DNA from: Diplocarpon mali
Taxonomy: Eukaryota; Ascomycota; Leotiomycetes; Helotiales; Drepanopezizaceae
Length of the DNA stretch: 64,000 bases
Direction of reading: 5' to 3'
Assembly (NCBI GenBank): GCA_024741835.1
Contig: JAENRP010000020.1
Coordinates: 186,001-250,000 of the forward strand
Of the stretch, positions 1 to 13,155 are shown piece by piece (position 1 is the first letter of the stretch; every line of letters begins with the position of its first letter). A program made the position numbers and the translations under genes. The notes beneath the pieces were generated by a model. It saw only the letters and a list, made by a program, of their open reading frames with translations, searched no databases and was not told the DNA's origin.

Positions 1-317
1 ATTATATCCACGCGTCCCGCGCGTGTTCGGCGTTGCGCTGGCTCATGCAGAGCAGTTACAGGCTCGGAGGAAGCTGTTCGAGTGCAGGAGCTCCTGCACT
101 GTGTTGTGGAGGAGCGAGCGGCTACCCAGCTGCTCAACGGTTCAGAGCTTTACCGCGGGAGAGAGCTAAACCTCCCATCAGATAAATCATTTCCAAGCAC
201 GCTCAAACTCCTCAGAGTGCCAGCAGAGATATCATAGAAACTCCGCTCAGCAATGCCGCAAAAACGCTATGAAAACTGTGCGTGTACGCCAGTGTCCCCC
301 GTCCTCAAGCCCGACGC
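1..317. other. 3' flank of LSM4, no gene seen
   Basis: This is the downstream flank of the minus-strand LSM4 gene and presumably includes its 3' UTR. I see no convincing coding frame, RNA gene or repeat in it. Confidence 0.5.
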
Positions 318-945
318 TCAATTGCCCCTTCCTCTACCCCGGCCTCTCCCACCCCCTCTACCTCCCCGCCCTCTGTCACCTCTTCCGCCGTAGTCGCCTC
401 TCTGCGCTCCTCCTCTACCGCCTCTGTATCCACTGCTCTGGTCTCGTTGTTGCTGTTCCTTCACCAGGTCGATGATCTCATCTGGTACGCGTAGGTATTT
501 GATCTACACCCATCAGCCTCTCTCCGCTCCCGGCTCCCGCCTGAGGAGCGACAAGCAGCCAGAGGAAACAAACGTACATTGTTCCCCTTCACATACACCT
601 CCGGGAGTCTGAAAAACTTGTCGCCGTCCTACGTCCAGAGACCCCAATCAGCATATGTTCCCTCAAGGCCCAGAGTGCCTGGCGCACGAGCCGAGTGCAA
701 GAATCGCGCACCGGACTCGTCTGCACGACCTCCTTCAACGTCAGGTTCATCCACGTGTCGCAGTTGACCAGGTGTCCGTTGAGCGTCTCGCCGTTCTTGA
801 GCTCTACGAGCATAGGGTGGCCTTGCGCCGCGGTCAGAAGTCCGAGAGGAAGCTGGCTGCATTAGCTTCTCCGCGCGCACAGGATAGGTCACGTCGCTCA
901 GACAGACACAGGGAGTTTGGCGCATGCGCGGGCGGGACATACCAT
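318..945 (-). CDS. LSM4: U6 snRNA-associated Sm-like protein LSm4
   Basis: LSm4 is a subunit of the LSm1-7 (cytoplasmic mRNA decay) and LSm2-8 (nuclear U6 snRNA) rings. Four coding exons, minus strand: 943-945, 712-852, 578-628 and 318-503, giving 126 aa. After the initiator the protein reads [20 protein letters not shown], the classical LSm4 start. It continues through Sm1 ([18 protein letters not shown]) and Sm2 ([13 protein letters not shown], then [12 protein letters not shown]). The C-terminal 40 or so residues are an RGG/GRG-rich tail, as in LSm4 orthologues that drive P-body assembly. Exon 1 carries only the ATG, followed directly by a GTATGT donor. This start is chosen because the next in-frame ATG would delete 14 conserved residues. 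Introns are 90, 83 and 74 nt. Confidence 0.93.
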
Positions 946-1862
946 TGTGGGGAGGGGTGGTGGGTGTGGTATCTGACGAAAAATGCCACCGCCGCGGGAA
1001 TTGATACTGGGTGGAAGGCGTCGAGCTCCACTAGCGCGACACGTGACACGACGTAGGATTTGAAGCTCCATGACCAATCAGAGGCGACCAGGCCTCACTC
1101 CAACGTCATGCTATTGAGAGTCTAAATGCTCGGAAGCGCGAGATGCCAGACTTGCCATCAAGCCCCAGCTCTCTCGACTCTCGGAGAAAACATAGCATCC
1201 CCCTTCCGAGATGTAGCATCATTTGCCGCGTAGCCTCCCTCTCCCTCTCTCCATCCACGCGTCAACCTAGCCATAGCCTAGCTTGCCTTGTCCAAATTTC
1301 AAAGCGACCTTGTTCCAACGTCGTACGCTGCCAAAACTTTGCCTCTTTTCCCTTTGCTTTTTCACATATTGCTGTTGCCTTTTCGCAGGTATTAGCTGCA
1401 CTCGGTTTCTGGCTGAGCCTCGTGTTAACGCTGCTGCCTTGGATCTATTTATTTCCTCATACCCTTTCCCCCTCCTTTCCCTTCGCGGTATCTGGAATCC
1501 CACGCATGGAGTACAGTAGCCAGCTCCAACCATACGGCTCCAACAAAATGGCAGCACGTCAGACATGTTCCTCCATAGCGATATCTTCTTCTGCTGTTTA
1601 TCAGGAAGTAGAAAGGTCGAGGCAATGCTTGTTTCAGACATCCCATGGCTCGACCAAGACCCGGAATGCTCGAAGTGTGAGAGGACGCAATTGGGATAAT
1701 CTACGCTTCTATCCTATACCTATCCATCCGACCTCATACAAGACCCGTACCCAGCCAATCCAAACCAGCGGTCCGTCCAGCGGCCCGACAAACCCTCAAG
1801 CATTGAATCAATAATCCACGCATGCATGCTTCCATCTCCGAACGCCACCAACTAGACACCTC
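946..1862. other. Intergenic, between PAL 3' end and LSM4 5' end
   Basis: Both neighbours are on the minus strand, so this holds the PAL 3' flank and the LSM4 promoter. Open frames here (for example 1143-1814 plus) are compositionally simple, rich in Ser/Pro/Leu, with no recognisable domain. I see no gene. Confidence 0.5.
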
Positions 1863-4130
1863 TCAAAGCTTTGCACCCCTCCTCTCTCCCCCAGCCCCAA
1901 GCGCCTCTTCCAAACACTCCATGACCGGCACCGCCAATCCCCCCTCCCTCAGCGCCTTGTAGATGCAACTTATCCGCGTGCCGGTATTGACCCTCTCTCC
2001 TCCGCCACCGCCCCCGAAGGTCGGGTGGTCAACGATCCCGCGATGCATCGGGACGCACAGCTCGCGCCGCACGAAGCTGTACATGCGTCGCGAGGAGCGG
2101 CCGAGGTAGGGCGTCGCGTCTGGCGTAGCTAGGTAGGCGGCGCGGTTGGCGAGGAAGGTCTGCTTGAGGAGGAGGGCCAGGTCGGTGGTGTATGTTGAGA
2201 TGATGTCGAGGGGGAGGAGAGGGGGGGCCTGCGGGTTGGGGGCCGGAGGGGCGCGGGATAGAGAGCTGACGAGGATGTGCTGAGTTGATCGCGCGACGAT
2301 GACGAAGCGTTCTGATGAGTCGCGGCAGGTCGTGGCTGCTAGGGAGTCTTCTATCGTCGCCCAGATCTTGCGATGCAGGTCTGGGAGCTGCTCCCCGGAT
2401 ACGAAGCCACCGAGCTGGCGAGTGGTGAGTGTCCGCACGCCCGGCGCCAGCGTCTCCATCAAGCGGGCATCCATGGCGCGGATATCCAAGGCTTGACAAA
2501 GGCAATACAGATACGCGGACGACATGAGAGATACCAAATCCACAGCCACGTGTGTGTACCGAGCACTGATGAGCGCCAGCGAGTTGAGCGATTGGTTGCT
2601 CATCTCAGCCGACTGCACATGATTGCTGACCGGATTCGCCAGGAACGCGAGCTCGGACATGTACGAAGCCATGTTTATGTCGATGCCCTTCATCGAGTAC
2701 GAGAGACTCGGCTCATCGACTGCTAGGTTTGGGGGGAGGTTATGGGCGAGACGGTTGTCGAGTAGTTCCGAGCTCTGTGCGAAGAGCATCTTGCCAATCT
2801 TCTCCAGCCCCGATCTGGTCTTCTCGGTCGACGAGGTCACCGATGCGGCTTGGAAGTTTCCGCCGTGGAAGATGTGCTTTGCGTCGACGTCGATGAGGGG
2901 GTTGTCGGTCGTGGAGTTGAGCTCGATTTCGAGTTGGCTGCGGGCGAGGGCCATATCTTCCACCACAGGCCCGATCCACTGGCTGCTCGTTCTGAGCGCG
3001 TACCGATCTTGCCTCAGACCGGCCGGGGTGCCGACATGATCGCTGGCTCGTGAAAACTTGGAGCCTCTGAGAAAAGCTCGAATGTTCCGGGCGACCTCGT
3101 CTTGTCCCAGGTGGGGTCGCACCTCGGCAATGAATGGATCGAAGCTCTCCCGCGTGCCAAGCAAGGCCTCGACTCCCATCGCCGTCAGTATTTGCGCCAG
3201 GATAGACAGGATGTCTGCTTGGTGGTGGGCGATGGCTGCAACCGAAGCCGAGAATGCCGTGCCGTTCAGGAGCCCGAGTATCTCCTTGGGCCCGAAGCGA
3301 ACCGAGGGAATCCCGACCGATGCAAGCGCTTCGTTGGCCGGGAGCAGCTTCCTGGATCTGCCGGCGCCGGTCCAGACTCGCACATCGGGGTTCCCCTCCA
3401 GCGCGCCGGCAATATATGAGAGTGGGCACAGATCCCCCGAAGCGGAAATACTTCCTCTCAGCGGGACCAGCGGAACCAGGTCATGTTCGAGCAGCTTGAG
3501 CAGACTCTTGATGACATCCAGGCGCACAGCCGAATGGCCTCGGAGGAGTGAGTTGCATCGGACAAGCATGGCTCCTCGCACCCAGGATTGGGGCATCGCC
3601 AATTTGGCAAGCTCGTCGCCATCGGAGCAGCTTATCTGGTCAGGGCACACTCCCGTATCTGCATCGCCTCCGTCTCTCTCGGCCAGCGGCAGGACGGCGC
3701 ACAGCTGCATTTGCAGGAGAGCGACCTGCAGGGTGTCCGCGGCAGTTGTGCTCGTGTCTGCACTGCCGCCAAACCCCGTGGTCACGCCTAGACCGGGTCA
3801 GTCGCGCACCGCGGCACCGATGCTCTGATGCTGACCTACCATACACGGAGAGCCCTTGGTCCAGCGATTGTCGCAGGAAGTCCACACTCCGGTCGATCTT
3901 GGCCACCCGCTCAGCTGGTAGCGAATCCGCATCAACCGTTGCTCTGTACCTGACCATGAGTTTAGTCTGGAGTGCAGGAGAGCGGAGCACGAGCGGACAC
4001 ACCTTGCAACAGCGACAAAATCCGGAATCGAGAGCGATCCTCCTGCAAGGGCAAGCTTTTGCTTCCCCTTCACCGTGGCCAGCAGACGCTTCCAGCTCCT
4101 GGAGATCTTCTCTCCCTCGGCTGGGGGCAT
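1863..4130 (-). CDS. PAL: Phenylalanine ammonia-lyase (MIO-dependent aromatic amino acid lyase)
   Basis: Deaminates L-phenylalanine (often also tyrosine) to trans-cinnamate and ammonia; cytosolic. Three exons, minus strand: 4003-4130, 3840-3949 and 1863-3787, giving 720 aa, the usual fungal PAL length. Visible hallmarks: the YGVTTGFGGSADT loop with catalytic Tyr at about residue 79; the Ala-Ser-Gly triad at about 195-197 (in GSISASGDLCPL), which cyclises to the MIO electrophile; the LLNGTAFS segment; and the NSTTDNPLID segment. All three regions look intact, so activity is expected. Introns are 53 and 52 nt. The ATG at 4130 is the first in frame. Upstream lie a CACGTG palindrome (4354-4359) and a 14-bp tandem array (4873-4998). 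It may feed aromatic catabolism, but there is no operon-like link. Confidence 0.95.
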
Positions 4131-4353
4131 GCTGAGCCGTCGACGTGAGACTGTGATGTCGCCGACTCGGGATCTGTCCTCGACGGGCGGTCGGGATTTT
4201 AAAGCAGGCTGGGACGCACGTGAGCGGCCCCGATCCTGTCGGCAAATTGGTGCCGTAGCTCGAGGGGGAAACGCGGCGAGTTTTCCGCCCTTGGTTGGTT
4301 GGGTGGCTGGACAAGTGAGAGGAATCGCTCCGCTTCGCGCTCCGATCCTATAT

Positions 4354-4359
4354 CACGTG
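4354..4359. promoter_or_regulatory. CACGTG palindrome upstream of PAL
   Basis: A CACGTG E-box palindrome lies about 225 bp upstream of the PAL start, overlapped by a TATA-like run (GATATAGG on the minus strand). CACGTG is bound by fungal bHLH factors. Functional relevance here is only inferred from position. Confidence 0.3.
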
Positions 4360-4872
4360 CGAAATGGAGGAAAGTGCGCGGCTACCCGTGAACCGAGGCC
4401 CTCTCCCGATGCTTGCAGGTCAGATGACGCGGGCAGACTGTGGCGGGAGGCAGCGCCGGCTGGTCTCCGGCTAGACGCGGCTCCTGCTCTCGGACTTCTG
4501 CATCCCGTGACTGATGCACGTGGCGCCAAGGTGGATGCTGGGCGAGTCGGCGCTAGCACGCTGCGGCCCACGCATCCCTCCCACTGGGACCAGGCTGCTC
4601 CCGTCGGCCGTCGGTGCAGGACTTGGATGCGTGGGTGGGAAAGCCAGTGTGGAGGATGGAGAGTTGGGATGGCATGGAGGCGTCGCCAACGACCGTCGAC
4701 GGCGAGGATCCCGATGAAACGTGCTCAGTTGCTCGCCCGGCGCACATCGAGCGAGGTGAAGCGGCGGTTACCACAAGACCGGACGCGCGCAAGCGGGAAG
4801 GGGGAGGGGATGGAAGCAGACGCCGACGCCGAAATACGCAACAAGTCGCGCCCTGGGAGGGGTGTAGAGCAA

Positions 4873-4998
4873 GGCAGTCGAGTCGAGGCAGTCGAGTCGA
4901 GGCAGTCGAGTCGAGGCAGTCGAGTCGAGGCAGTCGAGTCGAGGCAGTCGAGTCGAGGCAGTCGAGTCGAGGCAATCAAGTCGAGGCACTCGAGTCCC
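4873..4998. repeat. 14-bp tandem repeat (minisatellite), 7 perfect plus 2 degenerate copies
   Basis: The unit GGCAGTCGAGTCGA is repeated seven times without change from 4873 to 4970, followed by two diverged copies to 4998. Because 14 is not a multiple of 3, the array reads as a SRGSRVEAVE-type pattern shifting through frames and produces spurious long ORFs on both strands. It lies about 740 bp upstream of the PAL start. Confidence 0.95.
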
Positions 4999-5977
4999 AG
5001 CATTCAGATCAAAGCCGGTCCACTGCAGCACCTCACGAAACCCCGAGTCCGACATAGGAGTGCCGCAAGACGCGAGGGAGAGAGGAGCGCGTCGCAGGAT
5101 GGGATGGGGCGGGACGGGAAATCGGGGTGAAACCGCGTCGTCGCCCAGGAAGCGCTGTTTGTGACGGCGGAGGTGAGACTTCGGCTGCTCCTGGTCGCCA
5201 TGCGTTCCGACTGCGGGCTCTGCCCGTCTTGCCGGTGCTGGATGGCATGGCGGCGGTTCTGGGCTGAGCTGGTCTGGTCTGGCCGAGGCGTTGCATAGAT
5301 CGATTCGTCTTGGGGGGGGAGGGGGAGAAGACGGGCGAGGTTCGGTCTGGAGACGAGGTTCGGCCTGGAGACGAGGTTAGAGCAGGCTGGAGAAGGTTGG
5401 AGCAGGCTGGAGCAGCTTAGAGTCGGGGAGCTGACCTGAGCCAAAGCAGAAGAGCGCCAACGGCTATCAGAGATCTCTCTCTTTCGGCCGGGGAGCTGCG
5501 CGGTCCGATCACAACGGTTCTCGTGCGCGCCCTCCCCTCAGACATCCCCTGCTCAAGCAAGATGACGAAGCAAGCTGACGAGGCCACCACGCCTCGACGA
5601 GAACAAAGAGAAATGCCCGGCCCGACCAGCGCATCGGAGGTCGCGGGGACCCCTCAATCCCCGGCCTGCCGCCGAGGCCTGGCATGCGTCGTCGGCCTTC
5701 CGGCGGGGGGCAAGGCCATGGGATGTCGCCTTTCCCAGCTTCCCCCCCGAAGACTCTCGCCTCTCTCCATGTCGCCTTTCCCAGCTATCTCCAAAAGACT
5801 CTCCCCTCTCTCCGCGTCCTCTGTCTTCCCTCGACGCCGGCGACCCGGCGTTTGCAGAGCGCCGGGGCAGGAGACCGGTAGTATCTCTGTACGGTGGCCG
5901 GGGTCCGGGGGCCGGAGGCCGGGGCGGTTACAGCCCCCCGCCAGCCACCAGGTCGCACAGCCATGGCAGCGAGGCCA

Positions 5978-5984
5978 TATATAA
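5978..5984 (+). promoter_or_regulatory. TATA box of the 6182 gene
   Basis: TATATAA lies about 200 bp upstream of the ATG at 6182 and is followed by a CT-rich stretch (6000-6030) typical of fungal transcription start regions. Confidence 0.5.
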
Positions 5985-6181
5985 CTTCAGCCGTCCCACC
6001 GCTGCGCTCTCCTCTCCTCCCCGCTCAACTCGCTTCGCTGAGTCTCGAGAGTTGAGGCGCCATCGAGCTCGGTCGACCGTCTGTTCGTCTTTCCATCTCT
6101 ATCGTTGCTGCGGAGCTGTTGAATTGCCACCTCCCAGCCCAGACATTCGCTTCACGGACGACCGACGACCGACCGATAAGC

Positions 6182-7687
6182 ATGCGCGGCCTCTGGAGTG
6201 TTGGGCTGACGGCTCTGCTTGCGCCGGTCTTTGCGGCGCCCTTGGTCCCGGACGATATAGCCGATCAAGAATGGGATCAAAGCAAGGCCGAATCTTCCAC
6301 TGGTACTTACGGCCACCCCCCCCCCCTGTGTCAACAAGTTCTCTGCTAATGCTCGCACCCAGACCGCGTGTCCGCGCACGTCGCTGTCGAGCTCCGCGGG
6401 GAATCGCCCGGCGCCGAGAAGACCACCGTCGGATTCCAGCTGGAAGTGCGGCAGTCCGAGGAGGCCTGTGGGCTCGGGAACGTGAGGATTGGGGGCTTGG
6501 AGCTACCGCAGACCCTCCGTGACGACGTGTCGACGGGCGCGGGTTCCGTCTGGACCACGACCGAGCGCGTTGTCGTCGGCGCATGGGCCTTCCAGTGCAT
6601 CATGGTCAACGGGATCCCGGATGCGCAGTTCATGAAGCTGGTCATCGAGTCCGTGGACGGGCAGGCTGTCGAGGGCACCGGCTTCTCGGTCCTGTTCCGC
6701 CAGGCCGGGCTGGCGGAGATTGTGAGGATCGAGACAGACCTGTCCGTCTCGGACGAAGTCGTCGCAAACCCCGACCCCCGCACCCTGCAGCTGGATGAGG
6801 CAGCAGATCGCCGGGAGACCGAAGCAGACCTCGCCGATTTGCGTTCACTCTGGGGCCAACTCCGAGAGATCAAGCAACGGATCCGCGAGAAAGAGCACGT
6901 CTTGGACCACCGGCGATGCGGTCAGTCCGAGGCGGACTCCCCGGGCTGCGACGGCCTCGCCTGTCTCTTGAGAGATCTGGCCCATCGCGCACAGCATGCC
7001 GTTCACTCCGTGTACCGCACGAGTCGCAAGGGATATGGGATGCACGGCTCTCGTCGTCGGCCCATCGGACCGTGGGGCACGAATGGAGACCGTGACGGAT
7101 ACCCGCCTCCCCCACGTGACCAGCCATCCTACGACGGACCCTCCCCTCCCACTCTAGAGAGCGACCGAGCCCCCCCGCCTCCCGCCTCAGGCTTCTACCG
7201 ACACCCGCTCCCCGGTCCACCTCCAGCTCCAGCCCCGGGCCACGCCGGCGACGCGCTGCCGAGACTCACGCTCGCCGCCGGCGTCTTCCTCGTCGCGCTG
7301 CTGTCCGTCGCTCTCCACAGCCTCTGGGACCCGCCCTCCGATCGAGCCGCGCGGCAGGCGCGGAGAGGAGAGCGTCGCTGGCCCGCCGACAAACAGCCCA
7401 TTCCCCGCCTCTGGGCGCCGGCGTTGAGCGACCGCGGCGCCGAGCGCGAGCACTCTGACGAAAAAGCTCCATTAGCCGACGCTGGAGACGGGCTGTCGAC
7501 GAGCATGAGCGCGGATATCTCCGAGTTCAGGAACGCGGCGCAGGTGGTGGGCGCGCTTGTCCAGGCATCGCTCGCACCCGAGCCCCTCGCTGCGCCGCTT
7601 TCTGAAGCGGCATCCACGATGCAGGATCCCGGGAGCAGGCGGGCGGGCGACGTGTCTGGCGCGGCGCCGCCGGCGTACGGGGGATAG
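6182..7687 (+). CDS. Secreted/single-pass membrane protein of unknown function
   Basis: Two exons, 6182-6302 and 6363-7687, 60-nt intron, 481 aa. The first 18 or so residues (MRGLWSVGLTALLAPVFA) form a signal peptide ending before APLVP. A compact lumenal or extracellular domain follows (about 42-200), rich in beta-type hydrophobic alternation and containing two Cys (EEACGLG, FQCIM). Next come an acidic/basic helical segment (about 195-225) and a Pro-rich low-complexity stalk. A hydrophobic segment at about 338-362 (LTLAAGVFLVALLSVALHSL) is followed by a charged tail of about 120 aa. This suggests a type I membrane protein. I recognise no named family. A TATA box lies upstream, and the next gene (8547-9039) also encodes a secreted protein. 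The coding region is strongly GC-biased. Confidence 0.75.
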
Positions 7688-8546
7688 GGATGGGAGCGGA
7701 GAGGGCGGCGCCGCTGCGGATGGGTCTAGGTATCTGCCGGCCACACGGTGTACGCCGTCGCAGTCGCGTGCGGGGAGTGCGAGTGATCTTCTGGGAGCGG
7801 ATACCAAGTCTTGAGTTTCGGGTGTCAGGTGTTGGCGATGTGTTACCTGGGTGTCTGGCGTACCTCGCTGCGAGTCTCCAGGATAGGGTTCTCTTTCTTT
7901 CTTTTCTTTTTTTCCCTGGAGACCTGAACGGATGCCAGTAGGCGCATGTTGACTACCGTGTAAATAACTATGAGCAAATGAGTACCCCATGTATATGTCT
8001 CTTTCTCCCCTCCCTCTCGCTCGTGCTCCCCGACCTCGAAACGGGGCGGCGTCCGGGAACCCGCCGCTGGCGAAGGGCGTGCTATGCGCAGATGTCTACA
8101 CACACACACATTCACATCTACACATTACTACTACTACATCCACGAATATATGTGGTGTACGGTGAGAAATGCGGGAAACGCGGAACCGGGGAAAGCCTGG
8201 TGCGAGTCGCGGGGCTGCAGGGGGGCGAAGCGAGAGTCAATACAACAGGCGAGCAGCACGTGATCAGGCATCGGGTATGGGGTATCAGGCATCACGGGCT
8301 GGGGAAGAGCTGGGAGCTGGTCGGGCGCAACGCAGTAGATATCAGAGGTGAAAATGCTAGCGAGCGTGAGATCGGCCGGATCTAGAATCATTCTCGAGAA
8401 AAACCACCCCGCTTCAAGCGATCTCCTCTGCTCTCCTCCCTCCCCCCTCTCCCTCTCTCCTCCCCTCTGCTTTCCTCCCCCCCTCCTCCCTCTCTCCTCC
8501 CCTCTGCTCTCATCGCCGAGCGCATGGTTGGAGCGGAGCCCCGCGC
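7688..8546. other. Convergent intergenic region with simple repeats
   Basis: Lies between two convergent genes. It contains a short (CA)n run near 8098-8110, ACT trinucleotides near 8125-8140 and a long pyrimidine tract (8421-8512). No coding frame of interest. Confidence 0.5.
8421..8512. repeat. Polypyrimidine (CT-rich) tract
   Basis: An almost uninterrupted C/T run on the plus strand with internally repeated CTCTCCTCCCCTCTGCT blocks, just downstream of the small secreted protein gene. It may form triplex or slippage-prone DNA. Confidence 0.8.
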
Positions 8547-9039
8547 TCACTTGCAGTAGTCGGGCCTCCCGGATCCCCCGTCGGCGCAGCTGTAGGCTCC
8601 GCCGCAGATGGAGATGAACTCCAGGTCGGCGCCGCAGTTCCAGAGCGAGTTCCAGATCGCCGGGTCGCTGGGGTCGCACATGCCGCGCTCGCAGAGCTTG
8701 CTGGATATGCGTCTCTTGTATTCGGGATCTGCGCGGGCGGGTCAGCGGGGGGCTCTGTGTCTACGATCCATGGCAGATGAGCGGGGGGAGAGAGCCGGCG
8801 ATACAGAAGCCGCCGGGAGGGAGGCTGGCGGCGGCAAAACGAGCGCCCCGAGACGTACCGACTTTCATAAGATTCCAGCCGCAGTAGTGGAGGTTGAGTC
8901 TGCAGTACGTGCTAGCGCTCGCGAGGAAGAGGGAGCTGGAGACATTGTGGGCTTCCGGCGAGAGGAAGCTGGGCGCTGCGGAGGCCCCGGGGGCTAGTAG
9001 GAGAGCCGCTGGAATGAGGTTGCCGAGACTGAGCTGCAT
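8547..9039 (-). CDS. Small secreted cysteine-rich protein (candidate effector)
   Basis: Two exons, minus strand: 8859-9039 and 8547-8728, 130-nt intron, 120 aa. Residues 1-21 (MQLSLGNLIPAALLLAPGAS plus A) form a clear signal peptide. The mature part is about 99 aa with eight cysteines at 46, 53, 73, 78, 92, 102, 108 and 119, an even number compatible with four disulphides, and one N-glycosylation sequon (NVS at 32). No membrane segment or enzyme motif is seen. Size, secretion signal and cysteine content fit fungal effector-like or antimicrobial-like proteins, but I recognise no family. A TATA box on the same strand lies 128 bp upstream. The splice junction restores an Asp codon in the middle of the mature chain, which supports the model. 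Confidence 0.8.
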
Positions 9040-9166
9040 CTTGGGGCCGAAGCGGGTCGAGGAGGGACAGGTTATCCGAGCGTGTGCTGGTTGTTGTGGG
9101 GAGGAGTTGGCGCTGCGTTTGGAAGGCTGGTGATGGAGAGGAGAGAAGCTGCCGTGGCAGCAATTC

Positions 9167-9173
9167 TTATATA
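9167..9173 (-). promoter_or_regulatory. TATA box of the small secreted protein gene
   Basis: TATATAA on the minus strand, 128 bp upstream of the ATG at 9039. Position and strand fit a core promoter. Confidence 0.55.
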
Positions 9174-10803
9174 CCCGTCTCTAGAGTTCAACTCGGCCTC
9201 TTCGCGGACTTTGAATTGACCAGCTCACTTATCATGCCAGGTGAGTTGCTGGACATGCCATGATACAGCATGAACGAGCCCATCACTCAGCCATCGCAGC
9301 GAGAGCTAGATTACGATGAGCACTCAGCGGGCTGGAATACTACCCACTTGCATCAGAGCGGTACAATCAGTGATGGCGGGATCCATTGGTCAAGACGAGA
9401 CAGGGCAACGCCAGTGTGGCCCAAAACCTCGAGGCTTACGTTGGTCGAGGACGTCTACACAAGAAGGCCCCTCCGCCGTTCTGCGGTGCATCCTGTGACA
9501 ATTCAACTCTAAAGTGAAGCTGCTCGCTTGGTGAGTTGATAGAACTTTGGCTCACAGGCGGTCAGAAGAACTTCTGTTGTTGACATTTGGCGGCTTGGCC
9601 GCTGCTGTGTTAGCTTAGTAACCCACGGGTCTCGTATGATAGCGGGTGCTGTGGAACCCGAGATCCATATCACCAGATCCTGAGAGCCCGCATCATACAG
9701 TTGCATCGCCTTGCTTCGAATCATCTGGCACTGTCAAGACTTCTCCTCTGAACATGAATAATGTATACGATATCGTTGTTTCTCTCTGACATTGGTGATG
9801 AGAACACTCGGTCTCTACGGTCTACTCGTGTGTAATACACTGACAGTTAATTTGAGCCCACGGACTTCTTACATGGACGGATTGTGATCTGTGACGTTGC
9901 GTTGAAGGAGAGCGAGCGATACGTCCGTTGTCTAGCAAAGAAAACAAGAAAGTGGTAGGAAGCCTCATAGGGCATACACATTGTGAAGAAAGTCACCGAT
10001 CAAAGGTGGACTAATGCTCCTCGTAAAATCAGGACAGCCTGCTCCTGTATGATGTCCTTCGCGAACGGCTCGAATCTCGTGCCATTCCGGTGTAGCGTAG
10101 GGTGGAAGATTAAGAGGAACATGCACGCTGTCACCTAGCCACGGCGCTTCTATCCCGACGAGCTAGGCCTGTGATTCTGTTGCGCCGGAGCATGCGTGTC
10201 TGGCTGTGTTGACAATACAGAATCAGAGTATAGGAGATGGAAAAGAGTTCCGACACAACGAGAGAGGTCTGCCTGCTCGCCAAAGATAGGGGTAAGGAGG
10301 GGGCGAGCGAGGGATTCCCGCCACGCCAAGCCCGAAGCGAACAGGTGCCCTCCCATCTATCTCTTCCCCACAATCTCTGTCGCAGGGCAAGTCAACATCA
10401 CATTGTCTACAGGGTAGTGTCAAATCCGAAGATGAGGACTGCAGCGGGCCTGCAAAGTTGAAGTTACATCCAGGTCCTCTCATGTGGTTATTTATCCCGC
10501 CTGCCACCAAGTAACGTGAAGTTAGTACCACGATCCCCCCGCACATTGGCATGTCGTCGGGTAGGAATCGATTGCGTTAGCCCGCCGCTTACGAGGTAGA
10601 TACTGAGCTAGGCCCCGTCAGTTTTTTCCAGCTCGACCCTCAGTATCTCCAGATTCCACCTCTTGTGGTCAATTCCTCCGTCCTGCGCTCCCCGTCCTCT
10701 TTTCACTCGGAAGTCTCTGCACGTCTCGGCTGCTCTCTACCTAATCAATTACTCGGGTGAATAGGCTGCGGCCATCGGCAGACGACCTGCAAAACTCAAC
10801 ATA
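9174..10803. other. Gene-free stretch upstream of phenol hydroxylase relic
   Basis: About 1.6 kb with only short, unconvincing open frames on either strand. The 3' part (about 10650-10800) presumably was the promoter of the broken monooxygenase. No RNA gene or repeat was recognised. Confidence 0.45.

Positions 10804-13155
<2,352 letters not shown>

Larger units (their letters stand above)
4131..6181. other. Intergenic promoter region between PAL and a divergent gene
   Basis: Divergent promoter space between PAL (minus) and the membrane-protein gene (plus). It is GC-rich and holds the 14-bp array at 4873-4998 and short degenerate GGAGACGAGGTT/GGAGCAGGCT repeats near 5340-5420. Long open frames across the array (4075-5130 plus and its antisense partners) follow from the repeat having no stop in several frames and are not called as genes. 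Confidence 0.5.

Noticed and set aside
1143..1814. 223-codon plus-strand frame between LSM4 and PAL
   Set aside because: Ser/Pro/Leu-biased, no domain, and a competing frame on the opposite strand; likely UTR or intergenic.
2029..3828. Several long frames on both strands inside PAL
   Set aside because: Shadow frames of the GC-rich PAL coding sequence.
4075..5130. 351-codon plus-strand frame and antisense partners over the 14-bp array
   Set aside because: The repeat lacks stops in several frames; the product is a repeat artefact plus biased sequence overlapping PAL exon 1 on the other strand.
5523..5984. 153-codon frame upstream of the 6182 gene
   Set aside because: GC-driven composition, contains repeated SPLSxS-like runs from DNA-level repeats, overlaps a TATA box; promoter DNA.
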